NCBI GenBank assembly: GCA_002307185.1
Contig: DBTT01000031.1
Span: 24,008 to 64,612 of the forward strand
Length of the DNA: 40,605 nucleotides
Source of the DNA: Bacteroidales bacterium UBA1309
Lineage (GTDB): Bacteria; Bacteroidota; Bacteroidia; Bacteroidales; Dysgonomonadaceae
Reading direction: 5' to 3'
Shown here: piece after piece, positions 24,905 to 33,896 of the stretch
Position numbering within the stretch: the first letter of the stretch is position 1
Layout of the letters: every line of letters starts with the position of its first letter
The notes under the pieces: model-generated
What the model saw: the letters and a program-made list of their open reading frames with translations, nothing else
What the model was told of the DNA's origin: nothing
Database searches by the model: none
Position numbers and translations under genes: made by a program

Positions 24905-25957
24905 TTAATTCATCGCCATCTTCGTAGTCAAATATTTCCCCGAAGCTTGTTGCAATGCCGACAGAAAGCTATCCACATCTTTCTCGGTGGTGTCCCAAGA
25001 ACATACCAACCGGATTTCGTCCTTCTCTTCATCAAAAACATAGAAAAAGAAATCCTTGCTTAGCTCGTTGATAATCGGCCTTGGCACGGAAAAAAACACT
25101 TCGTTGGCCTGAACGAGCTGGTTGATTGTCACAAACGAGAATTTTCTAAGCCCAGCCTCCAGGCGTTTAGTCATTTCATTGGCATTGGAGGCATTGGTTC
25201 TCCATGTATCGTTGGCAAAATAGGGTTCAAACTGACAAGTCAGGAAGCGCATTTTCGAAGCCGTCTGCGTGGTTTGTTTCTGGATAAAGTCCAAATTAGG
25301 CCGCAAATCGGGATTAAAAGCAATCACTGCTTCTCCCATCATCATTCCGTTTTTGGTTCCTCCAAACGAGAGGATATCCACTCCGCAGTCCACCGTCAGT
25401 TCTTTCATCGTGACCCCGAGCGTGACACAGGCATTTGCCAAACGCGCCCCATCCATGTGGAGATACATGTTGTTTTGATGCGCAAAATCGGCCAAAGCCT
25501 TTACTTCATCCACGGAGTAAATAGTTCCTAATTCAGTCGCTTGCGAAATGTAAATCACTTTCGGTTGCGAATGGTGGGATTGCCCCAAAACATGCAGTTG
25601 TGGCGCAATCAATGCAGGCGTAAGTTTTCCATCGAGCGCAAACACATCCTTGATGACAGCTCCGGCATGCTTGGTGGGTGCGCCGCATTCATCGCAAAAG
25701 ATATGTCCCATGTGGGAACAAATGATGCTGTGGAAAGATTGAGCACATGTTTGAAGGGCAACGGTGTTGGCTCCTGTTCCGTTGAAAACGAAGACGATCT
25801 TGCAGTCTGCACCAAATTCATTTTTCAGTACTTCGTCTGCCCTCTTTGTCCACGGGTCGGCGCCGTAGCCAACAGCATGTTCGCTATTTGCTTTGACTAC
25901 GGCATCCATCACTGCAGGATGCACCCCTGAATTATTGTCACTTCCAAAACTTTTCAT
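24905..25957 (-). CDS. L-threonine aldolase (low-specificity, PLP)
   Basis: This 350-residue PLP enzyme cleaves threonine or allo-threonine to glycine and acetaldehyde. It matches the beta-eliminating lyase/threonine aldolase fold: FGSDNNSGVHP at the N-terminus, FNGTGANTVAL for phosphate binding (about 58-68), HMDGARLANA with the PLP-ring Asp169, and Lys202 in SFGGTKNG for the internal aldimine. Length is normal. A TATATTTG box on the minus strand (25998-25991) gives it its own promoter downstream of metH. Confidence 0.93.
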   Translation of the reverse strand: MKSFGSDNNSGVHPAVMDAVVKANSEHAVGYGADPWTKRADEVLKNEFGADCKIVFVFNGTGANTVALQTCAQSFHSIICSHMGHIFCDECGAPTKHAGAVIKDVFALDGKLTPALIAPQLHVLGQSHHSQPKVIYISQATELGTIYSVDEVKALADFAHQNNMYLHMDGARLANACVTLGVTMKELTVDCGVDILSFGGTKNGMMMGEAVIAFNPDLRPNLDFIQKQTTQTASKMRFLTCQFEPYFANDTWRTNASNANEMTKRLEAGLRKFSFVTINQLVQANEVFFSVPRPIINELSKDFFFYVFDEEKDEIRLVCSWDTTEKDVDSFLSALQQASGKYLTTKMAMN

Positions 25958-25990
25958 ATTTTTGATTCATTGGGCAATGTTGATGATATG

Positions 25991-25998
25991 CAAATATA
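25991..25998 (-). promoter_or_regulatory. -7 element (TATATTTG) for the threonine aldolase gene
   Basis: This is an exact TAnnTTTG match on the minus strand, 33 bp before the aldolase ATG. No clear -33 element is seen. Confidence 0.4.
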
Positions 25999-26038
25999 CC
26001 TATAAACTAACTATTTGAATTGGTATATTGGCATATTT

Positions 26039-29000
26039 CTATATCCTATTCGCTGCTAAAAACTTATTCACCGTCTTCTCATCCAATCCTCTGCGCAAGG
26101 CATAATCTGCGACTTGGTCGGCATTGATTTTCCCAACGGTGAAATATTTGGATTGAGGATGAGAAATAATAATTCCGCTCACAGAGGCATTTGGATACAT
26201 CACTCCATTTTCGGTGAGAGTGACACCTATTTCGGAAGAATGAAGCAAATCATCGTTCAACAAGAAATTGATCGTTTGGTCGGGAATGGATGGATACCCC
26301 ACCGCCGGACGAATGCCTTGATATTTGAGGGCAAACATCTCTTTTACAGAAATATCTTCATCTGGCACAAATCCCCAAAACTCTGTGCGAATACGGGCAT
26401 GAAGGTATTCCGTTGCCGCTTCGGCCAATCGGTCGAGCACCGACTTGAGCAACAAAGCTTTGTATTCATCGCCTTGTTTTTCGTAGGATTGAAGCAGATC
26501 GTCGGCACCTGCACCGGCCGTCACCGTAAATGCACCCACGTAATCCTTTTTGCCGGAACTTACAGGCGCCACAAAGTCGGCCAAAGACAAATACAAGTCT
26601 TTTCCGTTGCTCACCTGTTGGCGAAGCATCGGAAAACGGATACCGTCTATGACGAGGTCTTCGTTGTCACTATTAGCCTCGTAAACACCAAACACGGCGT
26701 TAATATATTTCGCACGGCTGTGGGCAAGCTGATTGAGCATTTTATTGGCATCCCGAAAAAGCGACATCCCCTCGGCAGCCTTTTCCCTTTCACTTTCGGG
26801 AAACGTGCTCAACCATTGTTGCGTACAAGATGGGCAATCATGCACGTTTTCAACAGTAGCATATCTTGCTGATAAGTTCCAAGAGTGGAAGAAAAATTTC
26901 CAGTCTAAAAACGGCATGATCTCTTCCACGGGAATGCTTCTCAAGATACGCCGACCGATCTTTTTGGGAGTGTACGGGGTAAAATTGGCCCAATCTATTT
27001 TTAATCCTTTTCCCTTTATTTTTGAGTAAGAAACCAAATCCACATCTTGCTTCTTGGAAGACTGGCGCAATTCTTCGTATTCTTGGCGCACCTGCAAAGC
27101 ATATTCTTTGCCAGTGGCAGGATTCAGCAAATTAGCGACAGCTTGCGGGCTTTTGGACGCATCTTTCACATAGACTACCGCCCCGCGCCTATAATTCGGG
27201 TCAATCTTGATGGCCGTATGCAGCTTGGATGTCGTGGCTCCACCGATCATCAGCGGGATCGAGAACCCATTTTTTTCCATTTCAGTGGCCATAATGCTCA
27301 TCTCTTCGAGCGAAGGGGTAATCAATCCGCTCAAACCGAGAATGTCCGGCTTTTCCTCCTTCACTTTTTGAATAATCACTTCGGGCGGCACCATCACGCC
27401 GAGGTCGATCACCTCGTAATTGTTACAGGCAAGCACAATGCCGACAATGTTTTTTCCGATGTCGTGCACGTCACCTTTGACGGTAGCAATCAGCACTTTT
27501 CCTGCTTTGGAAGCTGCGCCTTCGCTTTTTTCGGCCTCCAACACAGGTTCCAGGATAGCCACGGCTTGTTTCATTGTCCGCGCAGTTTTCACCACTTGGG
27601 GCAAAAACATTTTCCCCGAACCAAACAGATCCCCTACCCTATTCATTCCTGCCATCAACGGCTTGTCTATAATGTCCAAAGCCCTCGGATAAATCTTCAG
27701 GGCTTCGGCCAAGTCTTCTTTCAAGTAGTCACCAATCCCTTTCACCAAAGCATGCTGCAAACGTTCGTCCAACGGAAGGCTACGCCATTCTTCCACTTTC
27801 TTTTCGTGGCCTTTGTGCTGGTCTTCTTTGACTTTCGTGGCGTAATCGATCAATTCGTCCGTTGCTTCGGCACGTCTGTTCAAGACCACGTCTTCCACCA
27901 ACTTCAGCAAATCAGCAGGAATATCTTCGTAAATAACCGATTGCCCGGGATTCACAATTCCCATATCCATTCCTCGCTGGATGGCATAATAAAGGAAAAC
28001 GGAGTGCATCACTTCGCGCACATAATCGTTGCCGCGGAACGAAAAAGAAAGGTTGCTCACCCCTCCACTAATCTTTGCCCCGGGAAGGTTTGCCTTGATC
28101 CATTCGATGGTTTTCAAGAAATCGACGGCATAATTTCGATGTTCGTCAATGCCAGTTGCAATGGCCAAAATATTTGGGTCGAAAATTATATCCAATGGAT
28201 TAAAGCCGTCGGCAACGAGCAAATCATAAGCCCGTTTACATATTTCGATTCTTCTTTCGTAGCGGTCGGCCTGTCCCTTTTCGTCGAAAGCCATCACAAT
28301 GACTGCCGCTCCATAACGACGTATCAAACGAGCGTGGCGGAGAAATTCTTCTTCCCCGTTTTTCAGTGAAATGGAATTGACAACCGCTTTCCCCTGCACA
28401 CATTTCAATCCGGCTTCTATCACTTCCCATTTCGAAGAGTCGATCATAATCGGAATGCGTGACACATCGGGATCGGAAGCCAACAAGTTGAGGAAGGATG
28501 TCATCTCTTGATCTGCCTCCAACAAGCCCTCATCCATGTTCACATCGAGAATCTGTGCGCCATCTTCCACTTGTTTGCGGGCGATGGTGAGGGCTTCTTC
28601 GTAATTTTTTTCTTGGATGAGACGCAAAAATTTGCGGGAACCTGCCACATTGCAACGCTCGCCTATGTTGATGAAGTTGATTTCGGGTTTTGCTTCTAGC
28701 AATTCCAGTCCGGACAGGTGCATGTAGGGCGATTTTTGGGCTGGCACATGTGGCACAGCATTCTCCACCAAAGACACATATTCCGCGATATGGTCTGGGG
28801 TTGTACCGCAACAACCTCCCAGGATATTCACCAAGCCTTCATCGATGTATTCCTTTATTTGAGCAGCCATCACTTCGGGCGTTTCATCGTATTCTCCAAA
28901 CTGGTTTGGCAAACCGGCATTGGGATATGAAGAAATAAGGTGAGGGGCAATTCTTCCCAATTCTTTCAGGAAAGGCTTCATGTCAGATGCTCCAAACGAA

Positions 29001-29731
29001 CAGTTTAGTCCGAGGGAGAGTACCTCGACATGACCCACGGATGCCATAAAAGCACCGATAGTCTGCCCCGACAAAGTACGTCCGGCCTTGTCCGACAAAG
29101 TGACGGAGATCATAATTGGAACTTTCACGCCTTTCTCTTCGAACACTTCCTGCGCCGCAAAAAGGGCAGCCTTCGCATTCAAGGTGTCGAAGATAGTTTC
29201 AACCAATAAAACGTGAACGCCACCTTCCACCAAACCTTCAATTTGTTCTTTGTAAGCGATACGCAGATCGTCAAAAGAGACGGCGCGGTACATCGGGTCT
29301 TCCACCCGTGGACTCATCGACGCAGTCTTATTGGTAGGTCCAATTGAACCTGCCACAAAACGAGGTTTTGCCGGATTATTCAAGGTATATTCATCGGTCA
29401 CTTTTCGTGCTAACCGGGCAGCCACCAGATTTATTTCCTTTGCCAAATGCCCCATTTGGTAATCTTCCAGAGACACATTGGTTGCATTGAAGGTGTCGGT
29501 TTCAATAATATCGGCACCGGCATCGAGGTATTGGCGGTGGATGGATTCAATCACATCTGGACGTGTAAGCACAAGCAAATCGTTGTTTCCCTTCAGCAAA
29601 ACGGGGGAATCCTTGAAACGCTCTCCCCGAAAATCGTCCTCCTTGAGCTTGAAGCGCTGGATCATCGTACCCATTGCTCCATCGAGTACCAAAATGCGTT
29701 TTTTGAGAATATCTTGAATGGATTGACTCAT
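26039..29731 (-). CDS. metH: Cobalamin-dependent methionine synthase
   Basis: This 1230-residue enzyme transfers methyl from 5-methyltetrahydrofolate to homocysteine through methylcobalamin. All modules are present. The homocysteine domain has zinc cysteines Cys244, Cys307 and Cys308 (GLNCSFG and GGCCGTTPDH). Then come the pterin-binding domain (near FINIGERCNVAGS), the helical cap, the B12 domain with lower ligand His756 in DVHDIGKN and the later GGATTS, and the C-terminal SAM reactivation domain (RPAVGYPSIPDQT). Numbering runs three residues behind E. coli MetH at all these sites, which supports the ATG at 29729-29731 over the longer open frame to 29815. No cobalamin riboswitch fits in the 52-bp gap upstream, so it may be co-transcribed with smpB. 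Confidence 0.97.
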   Translation of the reverse strand: MSQSIQDILKKRILVLDGAMGTMIQRFKLKEDDFRGERFKDSPVLLKGNNDLLVLTRPDVIESIHRQYLDAGADIIETDTFNATNVSLEDYQMGHLAKEINLVAARLARKVTDEYTLNNPAKPRFVAGSIGPTNKTASMSPRVEDPMYRAVSFDDLRIAYKEQIEGLVEGGVHVLLVETIFDTLNAKAALFAAQEVFEEKGVKVPIMISVTLSDKAGRTLSGQTIGAFMASVGHVEVLSLGLNCSFGASDMKPFLKELGRIAPHLISSYPNAGLPNQFGEYDETPEVMAAQIKEYIDEGLVNILGGCCGTTPDHIAEYVSLVENAVPHVPAQKSPYMHLSGLELLEAKPEINFINIGERCNVAGSRKFLRLIQEKNYEEALTIARKQVEDGAQILDVNMDEGLLEADQEMTSFLNLLASDPDVSRIPIMIDSSKWEVIEAGLKCVQGKAVVNSISLKNGEEEFLRHARLIRRYGAAVIVMAFDEKGQADRYERRIEICKRAYDLLVADGFNPLDIIFDPNILAIATGIDEHRNYAVDFLKTIEWIKANLPGAKISGGVSNLSFSFRGNDYVREVMHSVFLYYAIQRGMDMGIVNPGQSVIYEDIPADLLKLVEDVVLNRRAEATDELIDYATKVKEDQHKGHEKKVEEWRSLPLDERLQHALVKGIGDYLKEDLAEALKIYPRALDIIDKPLMAGMNRVGDLFGSGKMFLPQVVKTARTMKQAVAILEPVLEAEKSEGAASKAGKVLIATVKGDVHDIGKNIVGIVLACNNYEVIDLGVMVPPEVIIQKVKEEKPDILGLSGLITPSLEEMSIMATEMEKNGFSIPLMIGGATTSKLHTAIKIDPNYRRGAVVYVKDASKSPQAVANLLNPATGKEYALQVRQEYEELRQSSKKQDVDLVSYSKIKGKGLKIDWANFTPYTPKKIGRRILRSIPVEEIMPFLDWKFFFHSWNLSARYATVENVHDCPSCTQQWLSTFPESEREKAAEGMSLFRDANKMLNQLAHSRAKYINAVFGVYEANSDNEDLVIDGIRFPMLRQQVSNGKDLYLSLADFVAPVSSGKKDYVGAFTVTAGAGADDLLQSYEKQGDEYKALLLKSVLDRLAEAATEYLHARIRTEFWGFVPDEDISVKEMFALKYQGIRPAVGYPSIPDQTINFLLNDDLLHSSEIGVTLTENGVMYPNASVSGIIISHPQSKYFTVGKINADQVADYALRRGLDEKTVNKFLAANRI

Positions 29732-29783
29732 TGTATTATCACTAAATAACTTAGAATTAGAAAAATAAAAAAGGAGGGAATGT

Positions 29784-30239
29784 TTACCCTTTTTTGAAAA
29801 ACCTGTCCATGTCACGCTTGTCGTCTTTTTCGCGGAGGGACTGGCGTTTGTCGTATTGCTTTTTACCCTTTGCTACGGCTATGTTCAGCTTTGCAAGGCC
29901 CTTATCATTCAGAAACAACCGGGTAGGGATAAGTGTCTGCCCCGTTTCTTTCACCGAACGCTCGATTTTCTTCAACTCCTTGCGGTTAAGCAAGAGCTTT
30001 CTCTCTCGGCGAGGCGCATGATTGTTGTAGGTGCCGTAGAAATATTCGGCGATGTACATGTTCTTGACCCATAGTTCCCCCTTCTCGAAATAACAAAAGG
30101 TGTCCACCAAACTGGCTTTTCCGAGACGAATCGATTTGATTTCAGTTCCCGTGAGTACCAATCCGGCAGTATAGGTGTCGAGCAATTCGTAATCGAAAGT
30201 AGCTCTTTTATTTTTAATATTTATAGGTGTCGGTTTCAT
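29784..30239 (-). CDS. smpB: SsrA-binding protein SmpB
   Basis: This 151-residue tmRNA partner works in trans-translation to release stalled ribosomes. It has the OB-like core (NKRATFDYELLDTYTAGLVLTGTEIKSIR), the RRERKLLLNRKE stretch and a basic C-terminal tail that enters the mRNA channel. The start chosen is ATG at 30237-30239; the frame stays open upstream but overlaps the preceding membrane-protein gene. The gap to that gene is 5 bp, indicating an operon. Confidence 0.96.
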   Translation of the reverse strand: MKPTPINIKNKRATFDYELLDTYTAGLVLTGTEIKSIRLGKASLVDTFCYFEKGELWVKNMYIAEYFYGTYNNHAPRRERKLLLNRKELKKIERSVKETGQTLIPTRLFLNDKGLAKLNIAVAKGKKQYDKRQSLREKDDKRDMDRFFKKG

Positions 30240-30244
30240 AACGA

Positions 30245-30805
30245 TCAGGCTTTTATTATAATATGCCCTAAAACATTTTTGATAATGAAAGGAACAAACA
30301 ACACAAGCAATGAAGCGATTACCACAAATTGACTTCTCTTTTCTTCGGATAATTTTATAAATTCCAACGAGCCAATGTAAACCAAATAGGCCGCATAGAT
30401 CGAGAACATCCACAAAAAGAACAAATCATCAAGCAATGCCACTAAGATGTAAAGAACATAATTCAAAGCTGAGGCATAAGCCATAAATTGCCGCGACTTG
30501 GATATATCCTTCATTTTAAGAGAAATGCTGCCCAAATATTCATTAAGCAAATAAGACGATATGATTAGACTTGCAGATATTTCTATCACAGAAATAATCA
30601 TATTCTTGACCGCATTCTGAAGCAAGTGTTGGTCTGCGTGCAGATAACCGCCAATCAAACTGGCGAGTGCTATCAGGATGAAAATTGGAAATAGATAGTT
30701 CCTCTCGAAAAACTTGTCACCGTCTTTTGTTATGGATAATTCTTTCCAAGTTTCTTTCGGAGAAAAAATAATCGCCAATAATAACCTAATTGCACCTCTA
30801 AACAT
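30245..30805 (-). CDS. Yip1-like membrane protein
   Basis: This 186-residue protein has about five hydrophobic segments. Its opening, IIFSPKETWKELS, is the usual lead-in of the Yip1/DUF1282 family in Bacteroidetes. The bacterial function is unknown. It precedes smpB by 5 bp. A promoter candidate lies just upstream on the minus strand: TTG at 30859-30857 and TATTTTTG at 30838-30831, with an 18-bp spacer. Confidence 0.75.
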   Translation of the reverse strand: MFRGAIRLLLAIIFSPKETWKELSITKDGDKFFERNYLFPIFILIALASLIGGYLHADQHLLQNAVKNMIISVIEISASLIISSYLLNEYLGSISLKMKDISKSRQFMAYASALNYVLYILVALLDDLFFLWMFSIYAAYLVYIGSLEFIKLSEEKRSQFVVIASLLVLFVPFIIKNVLGHIIIKA

Positions 30806-30830
30806 TCCTTTCCTGTTCTTTATTCGGGTG

Positions 30831-30859
30831 CAAAAATAATCATTTCATCACAATTCCAA
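30831..30859 (-). promoter_or_regulatory. Candidate promoter of the Yip1-like gene/smpB operon
   Basis: On the minus strand, TTG (30859-30857), 18 bp, then TATTTTTG (30838-30831), matching the Bacteroidetes -33/-7 pattern 25 bp before the ATG at 30805. Confidence 0.45.
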
Positions 30860-30884
30860 CATTCATCTGGCAACAAATAGTTAA

Positions 30885-30913
30885 AGGAGAAAACTTTCTG
30901 TTAGTTTTCTCCT
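30885..30913. terminator. 11-bp perfect hairpin downstream of the lipoprotein gene
   Basis: AGGAGAAAACT (30885-30895) pairs with AGTTTTCTCCT (30903-30913), 7-nt loop. It lies about 50 bp beyond the stop of the minus-strand lipoprotein gene, so it is a candidate terminator of the ECF operon. The obvious T-run is on the plus-strand side (30919-30926) instead, which makes the direction uncertain. Confidence 0.5.
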
Positions 30914-30965
30914 CATGATTTTTTTTACCTGAATGAATTTATCTACGATAAAATAGCAGTTGCTG

Positions 30966-31688
30966 TCAACTTGGAATGTACAGAACGCTCTTAGTGGTAT
31001 GCGCCTTGGTGGTTAATGCTGAATAATACCTAAAGTAAATCGGGATATATTGTCCTGCATAAGAGGCATCGGCTGCAAAAAGAATTCTTATTGGCGTTAA
31101 GTCCACAACCAATTCGGAAGTCGTGCTAGTAGTAGTGGTAGCAGTGGCTGTTCCACTTTTTACCAGACGGATATTTACGACAACAGAGTCAGCATCGACA
31201 TCGAAATCGTCCGCAATAGTTGTTGGGTAATAGAACTCTGGCTCCACGGTAACCCCTTTATACACTTTGGTGGTTAGTGACAAAAACCAATTATCTCCAA
31301 AAAAACTAGTTGACGCATACATATTGACAGAAGCTGCTGTTACAAAGTTACTATCAATTACGCTAATCGGATCACCTGCTGTCAGTGTATAACTATCGAG
31401 TGGATCGGAAATTGAGGGATTCTGGGCAAGATAGAACGATCCTGAAGTGGTGTAGTCAATGCCAAATGATAATTTGATACATTGCCCAGCTTCTAGTTCG
31501 CTAGAAGAAATACCGTCCCAAGTGACTGAGTATCCAGAAGAAGTATTAACGTAAGTTACCCCACTAGATGTCGCCACATAGCCGTAAGCGTTTGAATATG
31601 TTTCTGAATTACTGCCATTTAAACATGACGTCAGCCACATTGTTGAAACTGCAAAAACCGCGCATAAAAGTAGTTTGTTGATTTTCAT
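30966..31688 (-). CDS. Lipoprotein of unknown function, third gene of the ECF operon
   Basis: This 240-residue protein has a clear lipoprotein signal: MKINKLLLCAVFAVSTMWLTSC, lipobox Cys at residue 22. The mature part is rich in Ser, Thr, Tyr and short beta-strand-like stretches, with a TATATTTTSTTS low-complexity run near 180. I recognise no catalytic motif; a NigD-like two-domain beta fold is possible but unproven. It follows the membrane/barrel gene by 26 bp and is probably in the sigma operon, so it may be an output or sensor component at the outer membrane. Confidence 0.7.
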   Translation of the reverse strand: MKINKLLLCAVFAVSTMWLTSCLNGSNSETYSNAYGYVATSSGVTYVNTSSGYSVTWDGISSSELEAGQCIKLSFGIDYTTSGSFYLAQNPSISDPLDSYTLTAGDPISVIDSNFVTAASVNMYASTSFFGDNWFLSLTTKVYKGVTVEPEFYYPTTIADDFDVDADSVVVNIRLVKSGTATATTTTSTTSELVVDLTPIRILFAADASYAGQYIPIYFRYYSALTTKAHTTKSVLYIPS

Positions 31689-31714
31689 AATTAAAACATT
31701 TTTATTTGGTTAAA

Positions 31715-33007
31715 TTAATATTCAAGATTATAAGATAGCCCAAAGCCGACATCCGGAAGAAAATTTTTATCCGAATATATAGTACTGTATCTATCATTCA
31801 TATCGAAATAATATGCTCCTCCCAATTTTCCAAACAAACTTAATTTCTCCCCTATCGAGTAAGATATATGAATGTTGGAGTTCAATGAAGGCTGAATGTA
31901 TTTTTGATGTATATTCTTTGTTGAATAATCTTCATAAGACGAAGCTGCTTTAATTTCCTGCTTCAACCGGCCAGAGATGTCTTTCTGGATGCTTCCCCCG
32001 ACCAAAATTCCCAAGCGAAAATGACGCCATGTAGCTACGCGGAAATTTAAGCCCATAGGCAATCCAATATAGCTGAATTGCTGACTCTGCCTCATACTTG
32101 CATTAGATTTCCCTTTTTGCGTGGAATAGAGGTAGCTATAGCTAATGCCAAGCTCGAGGCTCAGAAAACTAGTCAAAGGTTTCGTCACCCCGATACTAAA
32201 CGAGACGGGCCAAGAATGCTCGAGCTGATACGTGGAATTAGAGGAACTCGTCATGCCTTGAGTTGACATAAAACTACCACTTCTTAATGCGGAAGCCGAC
32301 TGAGAATAATCATTTAGAGACAAGAGCTGATTGGCTGTTTTTGTTTGAGACGAAAGTCCAAGGCCTCCGGCAGCAGTCAATCCAATCTTATGTCTCTTTT
32401 TTTGCTTGGCAACTTCAGTATCGCCAAAAAGCCTATCCGCCGCATCCTTTGCCGCATTGGAAAATCCATCGGTCTTTCGCTCAAGTTCAGGATCAAGTTT
32501 TTTCCCATCGACTACAATCACTTTCTCCGGCATAGCATTCCCGTCCCGGTATTCTTGACTAATGTCAATATGTTCAGGCAATATTTCATCTCTCGTCTTT
32601 TGTGAGGGGCTGGTCAAGGAAATACTGCCCGAAGATAAGGATTTTCTTTGATTTTTCTTGGAAGCGTAAACCAAAGGTTCATTTTTCGCATAATTTTCAG
32701 TGGGTCTCGACTCTCTTATTCTTGCTTGTCTCGCTATATTTTTAGCCTCATCCTCCAATTTATTTATCGGAGAGTCGCCCGTTCCTTCTTGGTGATTGAG
32801 CACAAACAGCAACAACAGCAATGAAGCAACGGCACTCAAGCTCCACCACAAGACTTTCTTGTTCGAGAGTCTCTTCGGAAACGCTGCCTCCTTCTCTGTT
32901 TGTAATTTATTCGACAATTGACTCCAAACAGCATCTGGAACATCCATCTCAAAACTTCTCAGTTTGGATGCAAAAAATGCCTCTATATTAACTTCCTTTT
33001 CTTTCAT
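31715..33007 (-). CDS. Protein with cytoplasmic N-terminus, one TM segment and barrel-like C-terminus; possible anti-sigma
   Basis: This 430-residue protein has a cytoplasm-like N-terminus (residues 1-50, including FFASKLRSFEMDVPDAVWSQL), a strong membrane segment (51-70), a polar charged linker (about 71-205) and a C-terminal region from about 207 to 430. The last region has the alternating aromatic/glycine pattern of small outer-membrane barrels (SFSIGVTKPLTSFLSLELG, ending in YNLEY). The start overlaps the sigma factor stop by four bases, so translation is coupled. No separate FecR-type anti-sigma gene is present, so the N-terminal segment may bind the sigma factor. Similar sigma-adjacent proteins are common in Bacteroidetes, annotated only as outer membrane beta-barrel proteins. 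Confidence 0.75.
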   Translation of the reverse strand: MKEKEVNIEAFFASKLRSFEMDVPDAVWSQLSNKLQTEKEAAFPKRLSNKKVLWWSLSAVASLLLLLFVLNHQEGTGDSPINKLEDEAKNIARQARIRESRPTENYAKNEPLVYASKKNQRKSLSSGSISLTSPSQKTRDEILPEHIDISQEYRDGNAMPEKVIVVDGKKLDPELERKTDGFSNAAKDAADRLFGDTEVAKQKKRHKIGLTAAGGLGLSSQTKTANQLLSLNDYSQSASALRSGSFMSTQGMTSSSNSTYQLEHSWPVSFSIGVTKPLTSFLSLELGISYSYLYSTQKGKSNASMRQSQQFSYIGLPMGLNFRVATWRHFRLGILVGGSIQKDISGRLKQEIKAASSYEDYSTKNIHQKYIQPSLNSNIHISYSIGEKLSLFGKLGGAYYFDMNDRYSTIYSDKNFLPDVGFGLSYNLEY

Positions 33008-33549
33008 CCGTTTTGAATCTGATATTCTCGAACCATTTTTATCAACATCTTCCTAGCTCTTGCATATTGCGAACGAACACCACCTTCTGTGATATCGAGC
33101 ATTGCAGCCACCTCTTTCGAGGAATATTCTTCCACTGCCAATAAATTAAATACGGTAGCATATCCTTTGGGCAGTTTTTGAAGCATCGACATTAATATTT
33201 CACTCGATATATCTGATGAACCCTCTGCCAAGTCATCCTGCTGTTCAATCTCATCTTTTAATGCGATTTCTTCAACACTCACATGATATTTTTGTTTGCG
33301 CAAATGATCCAATGCCGTATTTACAAAAATGCGCTTCATCCAACCCTCAAGAGAACCTTGATACATGAATCCGTGAACGCGTTCGTAAACCTTCAGGAAA
33401 CCATCCTGCAAAACATCCTGGGCCACATCATAATCATTCACATAACGGTAAGACAAAGCGAACATCTTTCGCGCGTATTGCTCATAAAGACATCTCCTGG
33501 CATTGTTATCTTGTTTTTTGCATCCCTCTATGAGTTGCTCCTCTGTCAT
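33004..33549 (-). CDS. ECF-type RNA polymerase sigma factor
   Basis: This 181-residue sigma-70 family protein has only regions 2 and 4. Region 2 (about 21-88) includes YEQYARKMFALSYRYVNDYDVAQDVLQDGFLKVYE. Region 4 (about 122-172) includes LPKGYATVFNLLAVEEYSSKEVAAMLDITEGGVRSQYARARKML, a helix-turn-helix for -35 recognition. It heads an operon with the membrane/barrel protein and a lipoprotein. Upstream lies a bipartite sequence resembling an ECF promoter, suggesting autoregulation; a second copy lies before the split-propeller pair. The signal it answers is not evident. Confidence 0.93.
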   Translation of the reverse strand: MTEEQLIEGCKKQDNNARRCLYEQYARKMFALSYRYVNDYDVAQDVLQDGFLKVYERVHGFMYQGSLEGWMKRIFVNTALDHLRKQKYHVSVEEIALKDEIEQQDDLAEGSSDISSEILMSMLQKLPKGYATVFNLLAVEEYSSKEVAAMLDITEGGVRSQYARARKMLIKMVREYQIQNG

Positions 33550-33565
33550 TCGCTTTTCTCTCTGG

Positions 33566-33598
33566 TATATAGACGTGAAAATTTTTGATACGTTGCAT
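33566..33598 (-). promoter_or_regulatory. ECF-type autoregulatory promoter candidate
   Basis: On the minus strand, ATGCAACGTATC (33598-33587), a 10-bp spacer, then ACGTCTATATA (33576-33566). The sigma ATG is at 33549, giving a leader of about 15 nt. The same blocks and spacing occur at 13042-13074. The -35-side block is flanked so that TTTTGAT/ATCAAAA forms a 7-bp inverted repeat around GCAACGT, which could also bind a regulator. Confidence 0.65.
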
Positions 33599-33693
33599 CA
33601 AAATTAAAAAATTTCTTTGAAGGGAAGAGTATTCATGGGAACTTCCGAAGAGAAAAAAGAAAAGAGGAAGTTTCCTGATGAAACTCCCTCTTA

Positions 33694-33770
33694 TGGTGAC
33701 CGCGGCAGGATTCAAACCTGCAACCGGCTGATCCGTAGTCAGCTACTCTATTCAGTTGAGCTACGCGGCC
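33694..33770 (-). tRNA. tRNA-Arg (ACG)
   Basis: The minus-strand sequence from 33770 folds as a standard tRNA: acceptor GGCCGCG with CGCGGTC, a D arm (GCTC...GAGT), anticodon stem GCTGA/TCAGC with loop CTACGGA (anticodon ACG, Arg), and T arm GCAGG-TTTGAAT-CCTGC. The discriminator A is at 33697 and CCA at 33696-33694 is encoded. ACG is read as ICG after A34 deamination, so a TadA-type deaminase is expected elsewhere in the genome. Confidence 0.95.
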
Positions 33771-33896
33771 ATTATTTCCGAATTGCGAGTGCAAAGGTAA
33801 TCAGATTTGAGACATCTGCAAAGAAAACAAGTAACTTTTTTTGATACTTTTTCAATCAATTCATTAACTCATTTTATTTAAAGAGCTTAGCGAGTA

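Noticed and set aside
27047..28369. 440-residue plus-strand ORF opposite metH
   Set aside because: It is antisense to conserved metH domains and rich in His/Phe, as expected for the complement of that frame.
29732..29783. Possible cobalamin riboswitch before metH
   Set aside because: The gap of 52 bp is far too short and shows no B12-box-like sequence.
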